DNA of 64,000 nucleotides from Caulobacter sp. 602-1 (GTDB lineage Bacteria > Pseudomonadota > Alphaproteobacteria > Caulobacterales > Caulobacteraceae), in the NCBI RefSeq assembly GCF_003931565.1, contig NZ_RRYI01000004.1, forward strand, positions 558,001 to 622,000, read 5' to 3'. The notes under the pieces were generated by a model. It did not search any database. It saw only the letters and a program-made list of their open reading frames with translations, and was not told the DNA's origin. The position numbers and the translations under genes were made by a program. This document shows, piece by piece, positions 44,089-52,823 of this stretch (position 1 is its first letter; each line of letters opens with the position of its first letter).

Positions 44089-44829
44089 ATGTTCGATCTG
44101 ACCGGCAAGACCGCTCTTGTCACCGGCGCCACCGGCGGCATCGGCGGCGCCATCGCCAAGGCCCTGCACGAGCAGGGCGCGCACGTCGTGCTCTCGGGCA
44201 CCCGCGAATCGGCTCTCTCGGAGCTGGCCGCCCAGTTCGGCGAGCGCGTGTCGTTCGTGGCGGCGAATCTCTCCGACTCCGCCGCCGTCGACGGGCTGGT
44301 CGCCAAGGCCGAGGAAGCCGCCGGCGCGCCGCTGGACATCGTGATCGCCAACGCCGGCGTGACCCGCGACGGCCTGCTTGTCCGCATGAAGGACGAGGAC
44401 TGGGAAACCGTCATCAAGGTCAATCTGGAAGGCTATTTCCGCCTTTCGCGCGCCGCCGCCAAGGGCATGATGAAGCGCCGCGCCGGCCGCATCATCGGCA
44501 TCACCTCGGTGGTCGGCGTGACCGGCAACCCCGGCCAGACCAACTACGCGGCCTCCAAGGCCGGCATGATCGGCTTCTCCAAGGCCCTGGCCCAGGAACT
44601 GGCCAGCCGCGGCGTGACGGTCAACTGCGTGGCCCCCGGCTTCATCGCCAGCCCGATGACCGACGCCCTCAACGAGCAGCAGAAAGCCGGCATCCTGTCG
44701 ACGATTCCGGCGGGCAGGCTGGGCGAGGGGAGCGATATCGCCGCGGCGTGCGTTTTCCTGGCCAGCGACCAGGCCGGTTACGTCACCGGTCAGACCTTGC
44801 ACGTCAACGGCGGCATGGCCATGATCTAA
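44089..44829 (+). CDS. fabG: 3-oxoacyl-ACP reductase
   Basis: FabG reduces 3-oxoacyl-ACP with NADPH in fatty-acid elongation. The 246-residue SDR shows the nucleotide motif GATGGIG (residues 13-19), NAGVTRDGLL, catalytic Ser in ITSVVGV and Tyr-x-x-x-Lys in NYAASK, and a closing HVNGGMAM. It is 20 bp after fabD. The 138 bp before acpP suggest an additional promoter there. Confidence 0.97.
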   Translation: MFDLTGKTALVTGATGGIGGAIAKALHEQGAHVVLSGTRESALSELAAQFGERVSFVAANLSDSAAVDGLVAKAEEAAGAPLDIVIANAGVTRDGLLVRMKDEDWETVIKVNLEGYFRLSRAAAKGMMKRRAGRIIGITSVVGVTGNPGQTNYAASKAGMIGFSKALAQELASRGVTVNCVAPGFIASPMTDALNEQQKAGILSTIPAGRLGEGSDIAAACVFLASDQAGYVTGQTLHVNGGMAMI

Positions 44830-44967
44830 AACCGTTGTCGCTCCTTCGGTCTGCCCGCTAGCAAGCCGAAAAGGAACGTGATAGGCGGAGCCCGACAATT
44901 CCCGCAGATGGTGAGGCGCAACCTCATTGTCCGAGGGCCGAAATCTCATAACGAGGGACTGAACAGA

Positions 44968-45204
44968 ATGTCCGACATTCTCGAGCGCGTGCGTAAGATC
45001 GTCATCGAACACCTGGATGCCGATCCCGAGAAGGTCACCGAGAAGGCCTCCTTCATCGATGACCTGGGCGCCGACAGCCTCGACAACGTTGAGCTGGTGA
45101 TGGCGTTCGAAGAAGAGTTCGACATCGAAATCCCGGACGACGCCGCCGAGCACATCCAGACCGTTGGCGACGCCGTGAAGTTCATCACGGAAAAGACCGC
45201 CTAA
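44968..45204 (+). CDS. acpP: acyl carrier protein
   Basis: ACP carries the growing acyl chain on a 4'-phosphopantetheine attached to Ser37 in the DSL motif ([16 protein letters not shown]). The product is 78 residues, very acidic and of standard length. ATG 44968 follows GAGGGACTGAACAG; the longer upstream frame is not ACP. It sits between fabG and fabF and ends just before a strong terminator, so it probably has a high-level transcript of its own. Confidence 0.98.
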   Translation: MSDILERVRKIVIEHLDADPEKVTEKASFIDDLGADSLDNVELVMAFEEEFDIEIPDDAAEHIQTVGDAVKFITEKTA

Positions 45205-45239
45205 AAGGCGTCGAGTTCGCTAGTCGAACCTGACCATTT

Positions 45240-45289
45240 CCGCCGCGTCGCACGGGCTCTTGCCATCGTGCGCGCGGCGGTTTTCGTTT
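45240..45289 (+). terminator. strong intrinsic terminator after acpP
   Basis: CCGCCGCG pairs with CGCGGCGG, then after one bulged T CGCACG pairs with CGTGCG, around a 12-base loop that can add GGC/GCC. TTTTCGTTT follows. The 14-pair stem and the T-rich tail make a convincing rho-independent terminator between acpP and fabF. Confidence 0.85.
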
Positions 45290-45369
45290 GAGGCCAAGAT
45301 TCGCGAGTGGCGCGGCCCTGGGGTTCTCCCCACATCCCGCGTCCCGCATCGAAGGTTTGGGAGTGATCC

Positions 45370-46650
45370 ATGCGTAGAGTTGTCGTCACGGGTATCGGCC
45401 TGCTGACCCCTCTGGGCCACGGTGTTGACGTTACCTGGAAGAACATTCTGGCCGGCAAGTCCGGCGCCAACCGCATCACGGCCTTCGATCCGACCGACTA
45501 TGCCTGCAAGGTCGCCTGCGAGGTTCCGCGCGTCGACGGACGCGGCGGCGGCGGCCCGGACGTCGAGGGCTCGTTCGATCCCGACCAGACCATGAGCCCG
45601 CGCGACCAGAAGCGCGTGGACGATTTCATCCTGTACGGCATCGCCGCGGCCGACGAGGCGATCAAGGATTCGGGCTGGGTTCCCGAGACCGACGAGGACA
45701 AGTGGCGCACGGGCGTCATCCTCGGTTCGGGCATCGGCGGCCTGTCGACGATCGCCGACACCGCGCTCGAGCTGGAAGCCAAGGGGCCCCGCCGGGTCAG
45801 CCCGTTCTTCATCTCCTCGGCCCTGATCAACCTGATCTCGGGTCAGGTCTCGATCAAGTACGGCTTCAAGGGCCCCAACCACGCGGTCGTCACGGCCTGC
45901 GCCACCGGCGCCCACGCCATCGGCGACGCCATGCGCCTGATCAAGTACGGCGACGCCGACGTGATGGTGGCCGGCGGCGCCGAGGCGGCCGTCTGCAAGG
46001 TCGGCATCGCCGGCTTTATCGCCTGCCGCGCCGTCTCCACCGACTGGAACGACACGCCTGAGAAAGCCTCGCGCCCCTATGACAAGGACCGCGACGGCTT
46101 CGTGATGGGCGAGGGCGCCGGCGCCCTGGTGCTGGAAGAGTACGAGCACGCCAAGGCGCGCGGGGCCAAGATCTACGCCGAGGTGGTCGGCTATGGCCTG
46201 TCGGGCGACGCCCACCACATCACCGCGCCGTCGGAAGACGGCGAAGGCGGCGGCCGCGCCCTGGCGTCGGCGATCAAGGACGCGGGCCTCAAGCCCTCGG
46301 ACATCGACTACATCAACGCCCACGGCACCTCGACCATGGCCGACGGCCTGGAAGCCGGCGCCGTCGAGCGCTTCCTGGGCGATCACGCCAAGAACGTCGT
46401 CATGTCGTCGACCAAGTCGATGACGGGCCACCTGCTGGGCGCGGCCGGCGCGATCGAGGGGATCTTCTCGATCCTGGCGATCCGCGACCAGATCGCTCCG
46501 CCGACCATCAACCTCGACAATCCCGACGTCCACGTCGCCATGAACCTGGCGCCGAACAAGGCCGTGCCGATGAAGATCGACGTGGCGGTGTCCAACAGCT
46601 TCGGCTTCGGCGGCACCAACGCCACCGTGGTGTTCAAGAAGGTCTCGTGA
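45370..46650 (+). CDS. fabF: 3-oxoacyl-ACP synthase II
   Basis: FabF (KAS II) condenses malonyl-ACP with acyl-ACP and controls chain-length and unsaturation balance. The 426-residue thiolase-fold enzyme has the nucleophile Cys177 in [14 protein letters not shown] and the catalytic histidines in [11 protein letters not shown] and [11 protein letters not shown] short loop rich in Gly ([11 protein letters not shown]) near residue 60 is a small insertion. It starts after its own promoter region and ends overlapping mltG by four bases. Confidence 0.97.
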   Translation: MRRVVVTGIGLLTPLGHGVDVTWKNILAGKSGANRITAFDPTDYACKVACEVPRVDGRGGGGPDVEGSFDPDQTMSPRDQKRVDDFILYGIAAADEAIKDSGWVPETDEDKWRTGVILGSGIGGLSTIADTALELEAKGPRRVSPFFISSALINLISGQVSIKYGFKGPNHAVVTACATGAHAIGDAMRLIKYGDADVMVAGGAEAAVCKVGIAGFIACRAVSTDWNDTPEKASRPYDKDRDGFVMGEGAGALVLEEYEHAKARGAKIYAEVVGYGLSGDAHHITAPSEDGEGGGRALASAIKDAGLKPSDIDYINAHGTSTMADGLEAGAVERFLGDHAKNVVMSSTKSMTGHLLGAAGAIEGIFSILAIRDQIAPPTINLDNPDVHVAMNLAPNKAVPMKIDVAVSNSFGFGGTNATVVFKKVS

Positions 46651-47783
46651 GCAAGAAGCCGTCAGCCCCTCGGGCCCCTCGGGCCCCTCGCGCCCCGAAG
46701 CGTTCGTCCCCTCGGGCGAACCGTCGCGAAACCGCGTCCGTGGGGCGGCGGCTGATCCGCGCCGTCTTCGGCGCCGTCACGACCCTGGTCGTGATCGGCA
46801 TGGTCGCCATTCTCGGCGCGGCCTGGGTCTATAACGGTCCCGGTCCCGCCGCGAAGGCCGGCGACAAGACCACCGTCGTCCTGCGCAAGGGCGCCAGCCT
46901 GCCGGAGATCGCCTCCAGCCTGGAGCGGGGCGGGGTGATCCGCTCCTCGTCGATCTTCATGACCGCCGCCAAGGCCACGGGGGCGGCCCGGACGCTGAAG
47001 GCCGGCGAATACGAATTCGCCAGCCGCGCCTCTATGGCCCAGGTGCTGGACGCCATCCGCCACGGCCGCATCGTCCGCCACTGGATCACCATTCCCGAGG
47101 GTCTGACCTCGGACATGGTCATGGACATCCTGGCCAAGTCGGACATCCTGGAAGGCAGCGCCGCGACCCCGCCCGAGGGCGCGATCCTGCCCGAGACCTA
47201 CGAGGTCCAGCGCGGCGAGGACCGCGCCGCCGTCCTCAAGCGGATGATGGACGACCGCGACAAGCTGCTGAACCAGCTGTGGGCCAACCGCCAGTCGGGC
47301 CTGCCCTACCGGTCGAAGGAAGAGGCCGTGATCATGGCCTCGATCGTCGAGAAGGAGACGGGCGTGAAGGGCGAGCGCCCACAGGTGGCGGCCGTTTTCG
47401 TCAACCGTCTGCGCACCGGGATGCGTCTCGATACCGACCCGACCGTGATCTACGGCATCTCGCGTGGCCGTCCGCTGGGCCGCGGCCTGCGCCGGTCCGA
47501 GCTGGATGCGTTCACGCCCTACAACACCTACAAGATCGATGGCCTGCCGCCGACGCCGATCGCCAATCCGGGCCGCGCGGCCCTGGAGGCGGCGCTGAAC
47601 CCGGCCAGGACCAACGACCTCTATTTCGTCGCCGATGGCACGGGCGGCCACGTGTTCGCCTCGACGCTGGAGCAGCACAACGCCAACGTCGCCAAGTGGC
47701 GCCAGATCGAGCGTGACCGGGCCGGGGCGGGCGTCCCCGTGGTTCCGGCTCCGCCAGCCGCCAAGCCGCTGGCGGGGGGCTAG
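46647..47783 (+). CDS. mltG: endolytic transglycosylase MltG
   Basis: MltG (YceG-like) cleaves nascent glycan strands and limits peptidoglycan strand length at the inner membrane. The 378-residue protein has a basic Pro/Arg-rich cytoplasmic start and one membrane segment ([19 protein letters not shown]). A LysM-like portion follows, then the catalytic domain with Glu in [20 protein letters not shown] and [13 protein letters not shown] 46647 overlaps the fabF stop (GTGA), so it is translationally coupled. The same neighbourhood (fabF-mltG) is common in proteobacteria. Confidence 0.95.
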   Translation: MSKKPSAPRAPRAPRAPKRSSPRANRRETASVGRRLIRAVFGAVTTLVVIGMVAILGAAWVYNGPGPAAKAGDKTTVVLRKGASLPEIASSLERGGVIRSSSIFMTAAKATGAARTLKAGEYEFASRASMAQVLDAIRHGRIVRHWITIPEGLTSDMVMDILAKSDILEGSAATPPEGAILPETYEVQRGEDRAAVLKRMMDDRDKLLNQLWANRQSGLPYRSKEEAVIMASIVEKETGVKGERPQVAAVFVNRLRTGMRLDTDPTVIYGISRGRPLGRGLRRSELDAFTPYNTYKIDGLPPTPIANPGRAALEAALNPARTNDLYFVADGTGGHVFASTLEQHNANVAKWRQIERDRAGAGVPVVPAPPAAKPLAGG

Positions 47784-47786
47784 ACC

Positions 47787-48668
47787 ATGTCGATCTCGGG
47801 GATGACCGGCTTCGCGCGGGTCGAGGGCGCCCACGGCGCCTGGACCTGGGCTGTCGAGGCGCGCAGCGTAAACGGCCGCAACCTCGAGACCCGCTTCCGC
47901 GGCCCACCGGGCTTCGAGGCCCTGGAGCGCGCCGCGCGCGAAGGCGCGCAAGCCCGTTTTCAGCGCGGGCAGTTGACGCTCAACGTCCAGGCCAAGCGCG
48001 CCGAGACCTCGGGCGAGACCCAGGTGAATATCGCGACCCTGGAGCGCTACCTGACCGCCGGCGGCCCCTATGTAGCCACCGGCATGGTCGCCAAGCCCAG
48101 CCTGGATGGCCTGCTGGCCCTCAAGGGCGTCATCGAGGCCCGCGAGGACGAGGACGACGCCGAGAACCGCGCCGCCGTCGAGGCCGGCATGGCCGGCTCG
48201 ATCGGGCAGGCCCTCGACGGGCTGAAGACCACGCGCCTGGAGGAAGGCGCGGCTCTCGATCCGGTGCTGAACGGTCTGATCGACAGGATCGAGGCGCTCA
48301 CGGGCCAGGCCGAAAGCGAGGCCGCCGGCCAGCCCGCGGTGCTGAAGGACCGCTTCGCCCGCCGCATGGCCGAACTGGTCGGGGAGGCGGCCAGCGAAGA
48401 CCGCATCGTCCAGGAAGCCGCCGCCCAGGCCGTGAAGGCCGATGTGCGCGAGGAACTCGATCGCCTGGCGAGCCACGTCGTCGCCGCGCGCGCGCTCCTG
48501 TCCGGCGAGGGCGCGTCCGGCCGCAGGCTCGACTTCCTCTCCCAGGAATTCATGCGAGAATCCAATACCCTCTGCTCGAAATCGGCCCTGACCGCCCTGA
48601 CCGCGATCGGTCTGGAGCTGAAGGCCGTGATCGAGCAGTTCCGCGAGCAGGTTCAGAACGTTGAATAA
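47787..48668 (+). CDS. YicC family protein
   Basis: This 293-residue protein begins with the family-specific SGMTGFARVEG and ends with the DUF1732 core (LDFLSQEFMRESNTLCSKS, then ELKAVIEQFREQVQNVE). E. coli YicC is reported as an RNase involved in small-RNA turnover. A role in RNA metabolism is therefore likely, but it was not tested in this group. It follows mltG by 3 bp and overlaps gmk by 8 bases. Confidence 0.93.
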   Translation: MSISGMTGFARVEGAHGAWTWAVEARSVNGRNLETRFRGPPGFEALERAAREGAQARFQRGQLTLNVQAKRAETSGETQVNIATLERYLTAGGPYVATGMVAKPSLDGLLALKGVIEAREDEDDAENRAAVEAGMAGSIGQALDGLKTTRLEEGAALDPVLNGLIDRIEALTGQAESEAAGQPAVLKDRFARRMAELVGEAASEDRIVQEAAAQAVKADVREELDRLASHVVAARALLSGEGASGRRLDFLSQEFMRESNTLCSKSALTALTAIGLELKAVIEQFREQVQNVE

Positions 48669-49302
48669 GCCCCACCATCCCCATCGCGGCCTGCTCTTGA
48701 TGGTCGTCGCGCCCTCTGGCGTCGGCAAGACCTCGCTGACCCGCCGCCTGGTGGCCGACCACAACGACTTGCACCTGTCGATCAGCTACACCACGCGCGA
48801 GCCGCGTCCTGGCGAACACGATGGCCGCGACTATCACTTCGTCACGCGCGAAGCGTTCCAGGCCATGATCGACGATGACGCCTTCCTGGAATGGGCGGAG
48901 GTCTACGGAAATTTCTACGGCAGCCCCAAGCCGCCGATCATGCAGGCGCTCGAACGGGGCGAGAGCGCCCTGTTCGACATCGATTTCCAGGGCGCCATGA
49001 AGGTGCACGCCCAGGCGAAGGACGACAGCGTGCTGGTCTATATCCTGCCGCCGTCTCTGGCCGAGATGAGCCGGCGTCTGCACGCGCGCAGCCAGGACAG
49101 CGAGGAGGTGATCCACCGCCGTCTTTCGCGCGCCAAGGACGAGGTCGCCGACTGGGAGCGCTTCGACTACGTCATTCTCAATGAGGATTTCGATCGGGCC
49201 TATTCGGACCTGGCCCACATCTATCACGCCGAACGTCTGAAACGGGCGCGCAACCCGTGGATCGGCGGGTTGGTGAGCGATCTTCTCAAGGAAGAGATCT
49301 GA
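48661..49302 (+). CDS. gmk: guanylate kinase
   Basis: Gmk phosphorylates GMP to GDP. The 213-residue protein has the P-loop APSGVGKTSL, SYTTREPRPGEHDGRDYHFV (GMP-binding), EWAEVYGNFYG, and the lid region RRLSRAKDE. I take the start as TTG 48661, inside the yicC stop, giving MNKPHHPHRGLLLMVV. A later ATG at the MVVAPSG position would remove the first strand. It is the last gene of the fabF-mltG-yicC-gmk run and ends at a GC-rich hairpin. Confidence 0.95.
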   Translation: MNKPHHPHRGLLLMVVAPSGVGKTSLTRRLVADHNDLHLSISYTTREPRPGEHDGRDYHFVTREAFQAMIDDDAFLEWAEVYGNFYGSPKPPIMQALERGESALFDIDFQGAMKVHAQAKDDSVLVYILPPSLAEMSRRLHARSQDSEEVIHRRLSRAKDEVADWERFDYVILNEDFDRAYSDLAHIYHAERLKRARNPWIGGLVSDLLKEEI

Positions 49303-49309
49303 GACCTAA

Positions 49310-49329
49310 CGGCGGGCTTTCGCCCGCCG
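49310..49329. terminator. hairpin between gmk and the convergent GlsB-like gene
   Basis: CGGCGGGC-TTTC-GCCCGCCG is a perfect 8-bp stem with a 4-base loop, seven bases past the gmk stop and 17 bases before the convergent gene ends. It lacks a T-run but is placed to end transcripts from both sides. Confidence 0.5.
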
Positions 49330-49345
49330 CCGGGGCCGCCGCGCC

Positions 49346-49603
49346 TTAGAGCGCTCGACGGCCGAAGATCAGGTGATAGAGCGCCAGGATGACGACGGCG
49401 CCGATGGTGGCCACCAGCAGGCTGTAGAGATTGAAGCCGGACACGCCGGCGTTGCCGAACTGGTTGAACAGCCAGCCGCCGACGAACGCGCCGACGATGC
49501 CGAGGACGATATCGAGTAGCACGCCGCTGCCGGAACGGTTCACGAGCTTGCTGGCGATGAAGCCGGCGATCAGGCCCAGAAGGAGCCAGGCGAGAATGGA
49601 CAT
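49346..49603 (-). CDS. GlsB/YeaQ/YmgE family stress-response membrane protein
   Basis: This 85-residue protein has three membrane segments and the family motifs LLGLIAGFIASKL, GIVGAFVGGWLF and NLYSLLVATIGAVVIL. Such transglycosylase-associated proteins are small envelope proteins induced by stress; their mechanism is unknown. It converges on gmk across a hairpin. A second small membrane ORF lies 63 bp before it on the same strand. Confidence 0.9.
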   Translation of the reverse strand: MSILAWLLLGLIAGFIASKLVNRSGSGVLLDIVLGIVGAFVGGWLFNQFGNAGVSGFNLYSLLVATIGAVVILALYHLIFGRRAL

Positions 49604-49666
49604 CTTAGGGACTCCGTGAGCGGTCGCCCTGCGCGACCTTGCCCAATCAAGTCCTCGACCGTCCCG

Positions 49667-49783
49667 TTAGTTCCCGCGCATGCGTTCCTGCACGAGGGCG
49701 ATCAGCTTTTCGGCCGGCGGTCGGCCGAAAACGATGAACAGGCCCGAGCCCAGAATGGCTCCGATCAGGAATGTGAGATCCAT
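49667..49783 (-). CDS. small membrane protein, 38 residues
   Basis: ATG 49783 opens a 38-codon frame starting MDLTFLIGAILGSGLFIVFG, one membrane segment, then a short charged tail ending RMRGN. TAGGGA lies about ten bases upstream. The hydrophobic-then-charged pattern and the isolated position beside a GlsB-like gene suggest a real small membrane protein. The family is unknown. Codon use looks like the neighbours, but the frame is too short to be sure. Confidence 0.5.
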   Translation of the reverse strand: MDLTFLIGAILGSGLFIVFGRPPAEKLIALVQERMRGN

Positions 49784-49883
49784 CGGTACTTTCCCTACGA
49801 CTGGTAGGAGCTATTGCAGACGCGGTGTGGCCAAGCCAAGGCGACAACGGGGCGCTGCGACGATCGGTCTTGGCTTCGCCCGT

Positions 49884-51557
49884 TCAGGCGGCTTTCGGAG
49901 GCGCGATGATGCTCATCACGCAGGTCAGGCCCTCGGGGGCGTAGTCGAAGGTCGCCGAGCCGGCCAGGTCGCCCTTGAGGCTGGCGGCGATCAGGCGCGA
50001 ACCGAAGCCGCCGCGCTCGGGCGGCCTGACCGGAGGTCCGCCGCGTTCGCGCCACTCGATGGTCAGCAGGGTGCGGCCGCCCAGGCTCCAGGAGACGGCC
50101 ACGCGGCCGTTCTCGTTCGAGAGCGCGCCGTATTTCGAAGCGTTGGTGGCCAGTTCGTGGAAGATCATCGCCAGGGCCAGCGCGGCGTTCGGCGCCAACG
50201 GCAGTTGCGGACCATCAAGGGTCACCTGGCTGGCATAGGGCTTCAGCGCCTCGGCCAGCAGTTCGCCCAGGTCGGCGCCTTCCCAGTTGCGACGGGTGAG
50301 CAGGTCGTGGGCGGAGGCCAGGGTGTAGAGGCGATCGTTGAACTGGGCGAGGCCGTTCTGGTCGCCTGTACGGAGGCTGTGGCGGGCGAGGGACTGGACC
50401 ACGACCAGGGTGTTCTTCACCCGGTGGTTCAGCTCGTTGATCATCAGTTGCTGCCGGTCGGCGGCGCGGCGTGCGTCGCCGTCGCGAGCCCGCAGGACAT
50501 CGGCCGCGGCCCGCAGCGAACCGCGCACCTCGGCGATTTCCTGCAGGTGCGAGGGGGCCGGATCCAGCGGCTGGCCGGAGGCCAGGGCCTCGGCCTCGGA
50601 CACCAGGCCCCGGACGTCGCGGGAGATGGGACGGGCGAAGGCGAACGCGGCCGCCACGCCCAGGGCGATCAGCAGAGCCGCGCCGGCGATGGCCGGGCCC
50701 AGCGAACTCAGCACCGTCCTGTTCAGTTCTTCGCGCGGCACCCCGACGATGAAGGTCCACCCATAGGTCGGCGAGCGGCTGAAGGCCGACAAGGTCTGGA
50801 CGCCGTCGAGGGTGTGGGTCCGCACGACGCCGTCGTTCGCCCGCGCCATGGCCTGCCGCATGTCCAGGCTGGCGTGCTTGCCCAACATCCTTTCCTGATC
50901 GCGCGAACGGGCCACCAGGGCCGCATTGCGGTCGACGATGCTGGCGGTCCAGGTTTGGGGAAACGTCTGGGCGGTCATCAGGGCGTGGAAGGCCGCCGGT
51001 TTCTGCATATAGGCCAGCACCAGCAGCTTGCCGTTGACCAGGACGGGCATGTTCACGCCGATGATTGGGCCGGCCCCCCGGCGCGGGATCAGATTGCTGA
51101 CGTTCGACTTGCCCGTGGTCATCTCGCGCCAGGACGTGGGCGAGAGGGGCGCGTAGGGTGTCGGCCGACCAGGGGCTATCCGCGTATTGATCAACTGGGC
51201 GTCGTGGGTCATCAGCACGATCCAGCCTTCGCGCCCCTCCACGGCCTCGCGCGCCTGTTTTTCGAAGGTGGCCAGGTCGCCTTGAGCCAGGGCCGGCGAG
51301 ACGGCCAGGCCTTGCAGAATGCTCTGTCCCTGGCCGATCTGGCGATCGGTGGCCAGGGAGAGGGCCCGGGTCATGGCGATCAGCTGGGTGGAGAAGCGGC
51401 GCTGCCCCTCGGCATACTGCTGGGCCGCCAGCGCGCCCATCAGCAGGATGGCGGGGGCCGCGAGGGTCAGCGCCATGAAGAGCAAGCGCCGCGCAACCGT
51501 CGATGGCGCCTTCACCGCGCTTTTGATAGTCACATTCGCCCCACTTCGCCTGGCCAA
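49884..51557 (-). CDS. HWE/HisKA_2-family sensor histidine kinase
   Basis: This protein of about 557 residues has one membrane segment near 27-47 (LLFMALTLAAPAILLMGALA) and a periplasmic sensor region of about 220 residues. A second membrane segment near 275-295 (AIAGAALLIALGVAAAFAFA), a HAMP-like linker and the phosphoacceptor motif NELNHRVKNTL follow. The ATPase domain with HELATNASKYGAL and GGFGSRLI completes it. HWE kinases often phosphorylate response regulators such as PhyR in the general stress network. No regulator gene is adjacent. The start is uncertain: TTG 51557, or GTG 51533 with AGTGGGG upstream. Confidence 0.9.
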   Translation of the reverse strand: MARRSGANVTIKSAVKAPSTVARRLLFMALTLAAPAILLMGALAAQQYAEGQRRFSTQLIAMTRALSLATDRQIGQGQSILQGLAVSPALAQGDLATFEKQAREAVEGREGWIVLMTHDAQLINTRIAPGRPTPYAPLSPTSWREMTTGKSNVSNLIPRRGAGPIIGVNMPVLVNGKLLVLAYMQKPAAFHALMTAQTFPQTWTASIVDRNAALVARSRDQERMLGKHASLDMRQAMARANDGVVRTHTLDGVQTLSAFSRSPTYGWTFIVGVPREELNRTVLSSLGPAIAGAALLIALGVAAAFAFARPISRDVRGLVSEAEALASGQPLDPAPSHLQEIAEVRGSLRAAADVLRARDGDARRAADRQQLMINELNHRVKNTLVVVQSLARHSLRTGDQNGLAQFNDRLYTLASAHDLLTRRNWEGADLGELLAEALKPYASQVTLDGPQLPLAPNAALALAMIFHELATNASKYGALSNENGRVAVSWSLGGRTLLTIEWRERGGPPVRPPERGGFGSRLIAASLKGDLAGSATFDYAPEGLTCVMSIIAPPKAA

Positions 51558-51601
51558 GGCTCGAGAGCGCCGGCCCCACCGTCAATAGACTTCAGGGCAG
51601 A

Positions 51602-52348
51602 TTAGCCGTGGTGACGGGTCAGCATCCAGAGGGCCATCGCCACCATCAGCAAATTTTCGGTCAGGGACACAAAGCCCAGCGGCACGTTGGTGTCTCCGCC
51701 AACGCAGGCGCATTTCAGCTCGCGCTTGTCGATATAGACGGCCTTGAACACCGAAACCGCGCCCACGCCGCCGATGAACAGGCCCAAGGGCGCGGCAAAT
51801 CCCGTCAGCACGCCCGCCGCCATCAGCACCCCGGCCGTCAGCTCGGCGAAAGGATAGACATAGCCGTAGGGGATCCAGCGGCGGGCCAGCAGGTCGTAGT
51901 TCAGGAACATGGTCGAGAAGGCCTCGACGTCGCGCAGCTTGAGCATGGCCAGCAGGCTCATGGAGAAAGCCACGAACCACTCGGCGGCCTGCGCCGTCAG
52001 AGGCGTATGAAAGGCCGCCTGGCTGGCCGCCAGGGCGATCAGGGCGGCGACGGCGAAGACGGCGATCACCGGGGTGTAGGTCAGGGCCTTGGGATCGCGG
52101 ACCCTCGCGCCGAAATGCCGGCGCAGATCGTCGTAACCGCCGATCCGCTGCCCGTCGATGAAGGCCTGGGGCGTGGTCCTGACGTCGTGCTCGGCCTTGA
52201 AGGCGTCGGTCTCGGCGCGAGTCTTCAGCCAATGATCCTCGACGACATAGCCTCTGGCCTTCAGCAGGTGCATCGCCTTCAGGCCATAGGGGCAGACGTG
52301 CCCGGGCATGACCATGCGGTACAGTACGGCGGTTTTCACGGGACTCAT
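51602..52348 (-). CDS. glutaredoxin-MauE/DoxX fusion membrane protein
   Basis: This 248-residue protein has two parts. Residues 1-85 form a glutaredoxin with the active site CPYG at 19-22 and a TTP cis-proline loop near 58-60. Residues 88-245 form a MauE/DoxX-type membrane domain with four or five membrane segments and a CxC pair at 213 and 215 (KCACVGG). MauE-type proteins move electrons or disulfides across the membrane, so this may couple cytoplasmic glutathione to periplasmic thiols. ATG 52348 lies behind a predicted mer-type promoter and diverges from merR over 70 bases. Confidence 0.87.
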   Translation of the reverse strand: MSPVKTAVLYRMVMPGHVCPYGLKAMHLLKARGYVVEDHWLKTRAETDAFKAEHDVRTTPQAFIDGQRIGGYDDLRRHFGARVRDPKALTYTPVIAVFAVAALIALAASQAAFHTPLTAQAAEWFVAFSMSLLAMLKLRDVEAFSTMFLNYDLLARRWIPYGYVYPFAELTAGVLMAAGVLTGFAAPLGLFIGGVGAVSVFKAVYIDKRELKCACVGGDTNVPLGFVSLTENLLMVAMALWMLTRHHG

Positions 52349-52384
52349 CGCTTGAACTCCTTGGCGCGCGACTGGGTCCGCCCC

Positions 52385-52415
52385 ATGTAGGGTCCGTACC
52401 ATGGTACGGAGTCAA
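52385..52415 (-). promoter_or_regulatory. predicted MerR-type promoter and operator
   Basis: On the minus strand TTGACT (52415-52410) and CTACAT (52390-52385) are 19 bases apart, the long spacer used by MerR-activated promoters. Between them is an 18-bp perfect palindrome, TCCGTACCATGGTACGGA (52393-52410). It has the same 7-4-7 half-site layout and bases (TCCGTAC/GTACGGA) as the operator of mercury-resistance transposons. It should drive the glutaredoxin-MauE gene under control of the divergent merR. Confidence 0.8.
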
Positions 52416-52418
52416 GGC

Positions 52419-52823
52419 ATGGCCAACACGATCGCGACCTTGGCGCGCGAAGGCGGAGTCGGGGTGGAGACGGTGCGCTACTATCAGCGGCGGGGTCTGT
52501 TGCGAACGCCCGACAAGTCCGGCGGTTCGGCGCTGTCCGGCGGCGTCCGGCGCTACGACGCCGAGGACCTGCGGCGGTTGAAGTTCATTCGCGCCGCGCA
52601 GGGCGCCGGGTTCACGCTTGAGCAGATCGGCGAGTTGCTGGCGCTGGACTCCGGCGAGGATCGCGCCCGCGCGAGGGCGCTGGCGCGGGAACGGATCATG
52701 GCGCTGGATGAGAAGATCGCCGAGCTGCGGGCGGCGCGGGCCTCCCTCGACAAGCTGGCGCGCGCCTGCGCGGCGTCCGACACCGGCCCGTGCCCGATCA
52801 TCGCGGCGTTCGAGGGGGCCTAG
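52419..52823 (+). CDS. MerR family transcriptional regulator, metal/thiol sensor type
   Basis: This 134-residue protein has the MerR winged helix-turn-helix (VGVETVRYYQRRGLL) in residues 10-75, a dimer helix, and a metal-binding loop with Cys117 and Cys125 (ACAASDTGPCPII). The spacing C-x7-C is the CueR pattern, while mercury MerR has C-x8-C. The third cysteine of mercury and zinc sensors is missing. ATG 52419 is chosen over 52401 because the operator lies between them and GGAG sits seven bases upstream. It diverges from the glutaredoxin-MauE gene. Confidence 0.92.
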   Translation: MANTIATLAREGGVGVETVRYYQRRGLLRTPDKSGGSALSGGVRRYDAEDLRRLKFIRAAQGAGFTLEQIGELLALDSGEDRARARALARERIMALDEKIAELRAARASLDKLARACAASDTGPCPIIAAFEGA

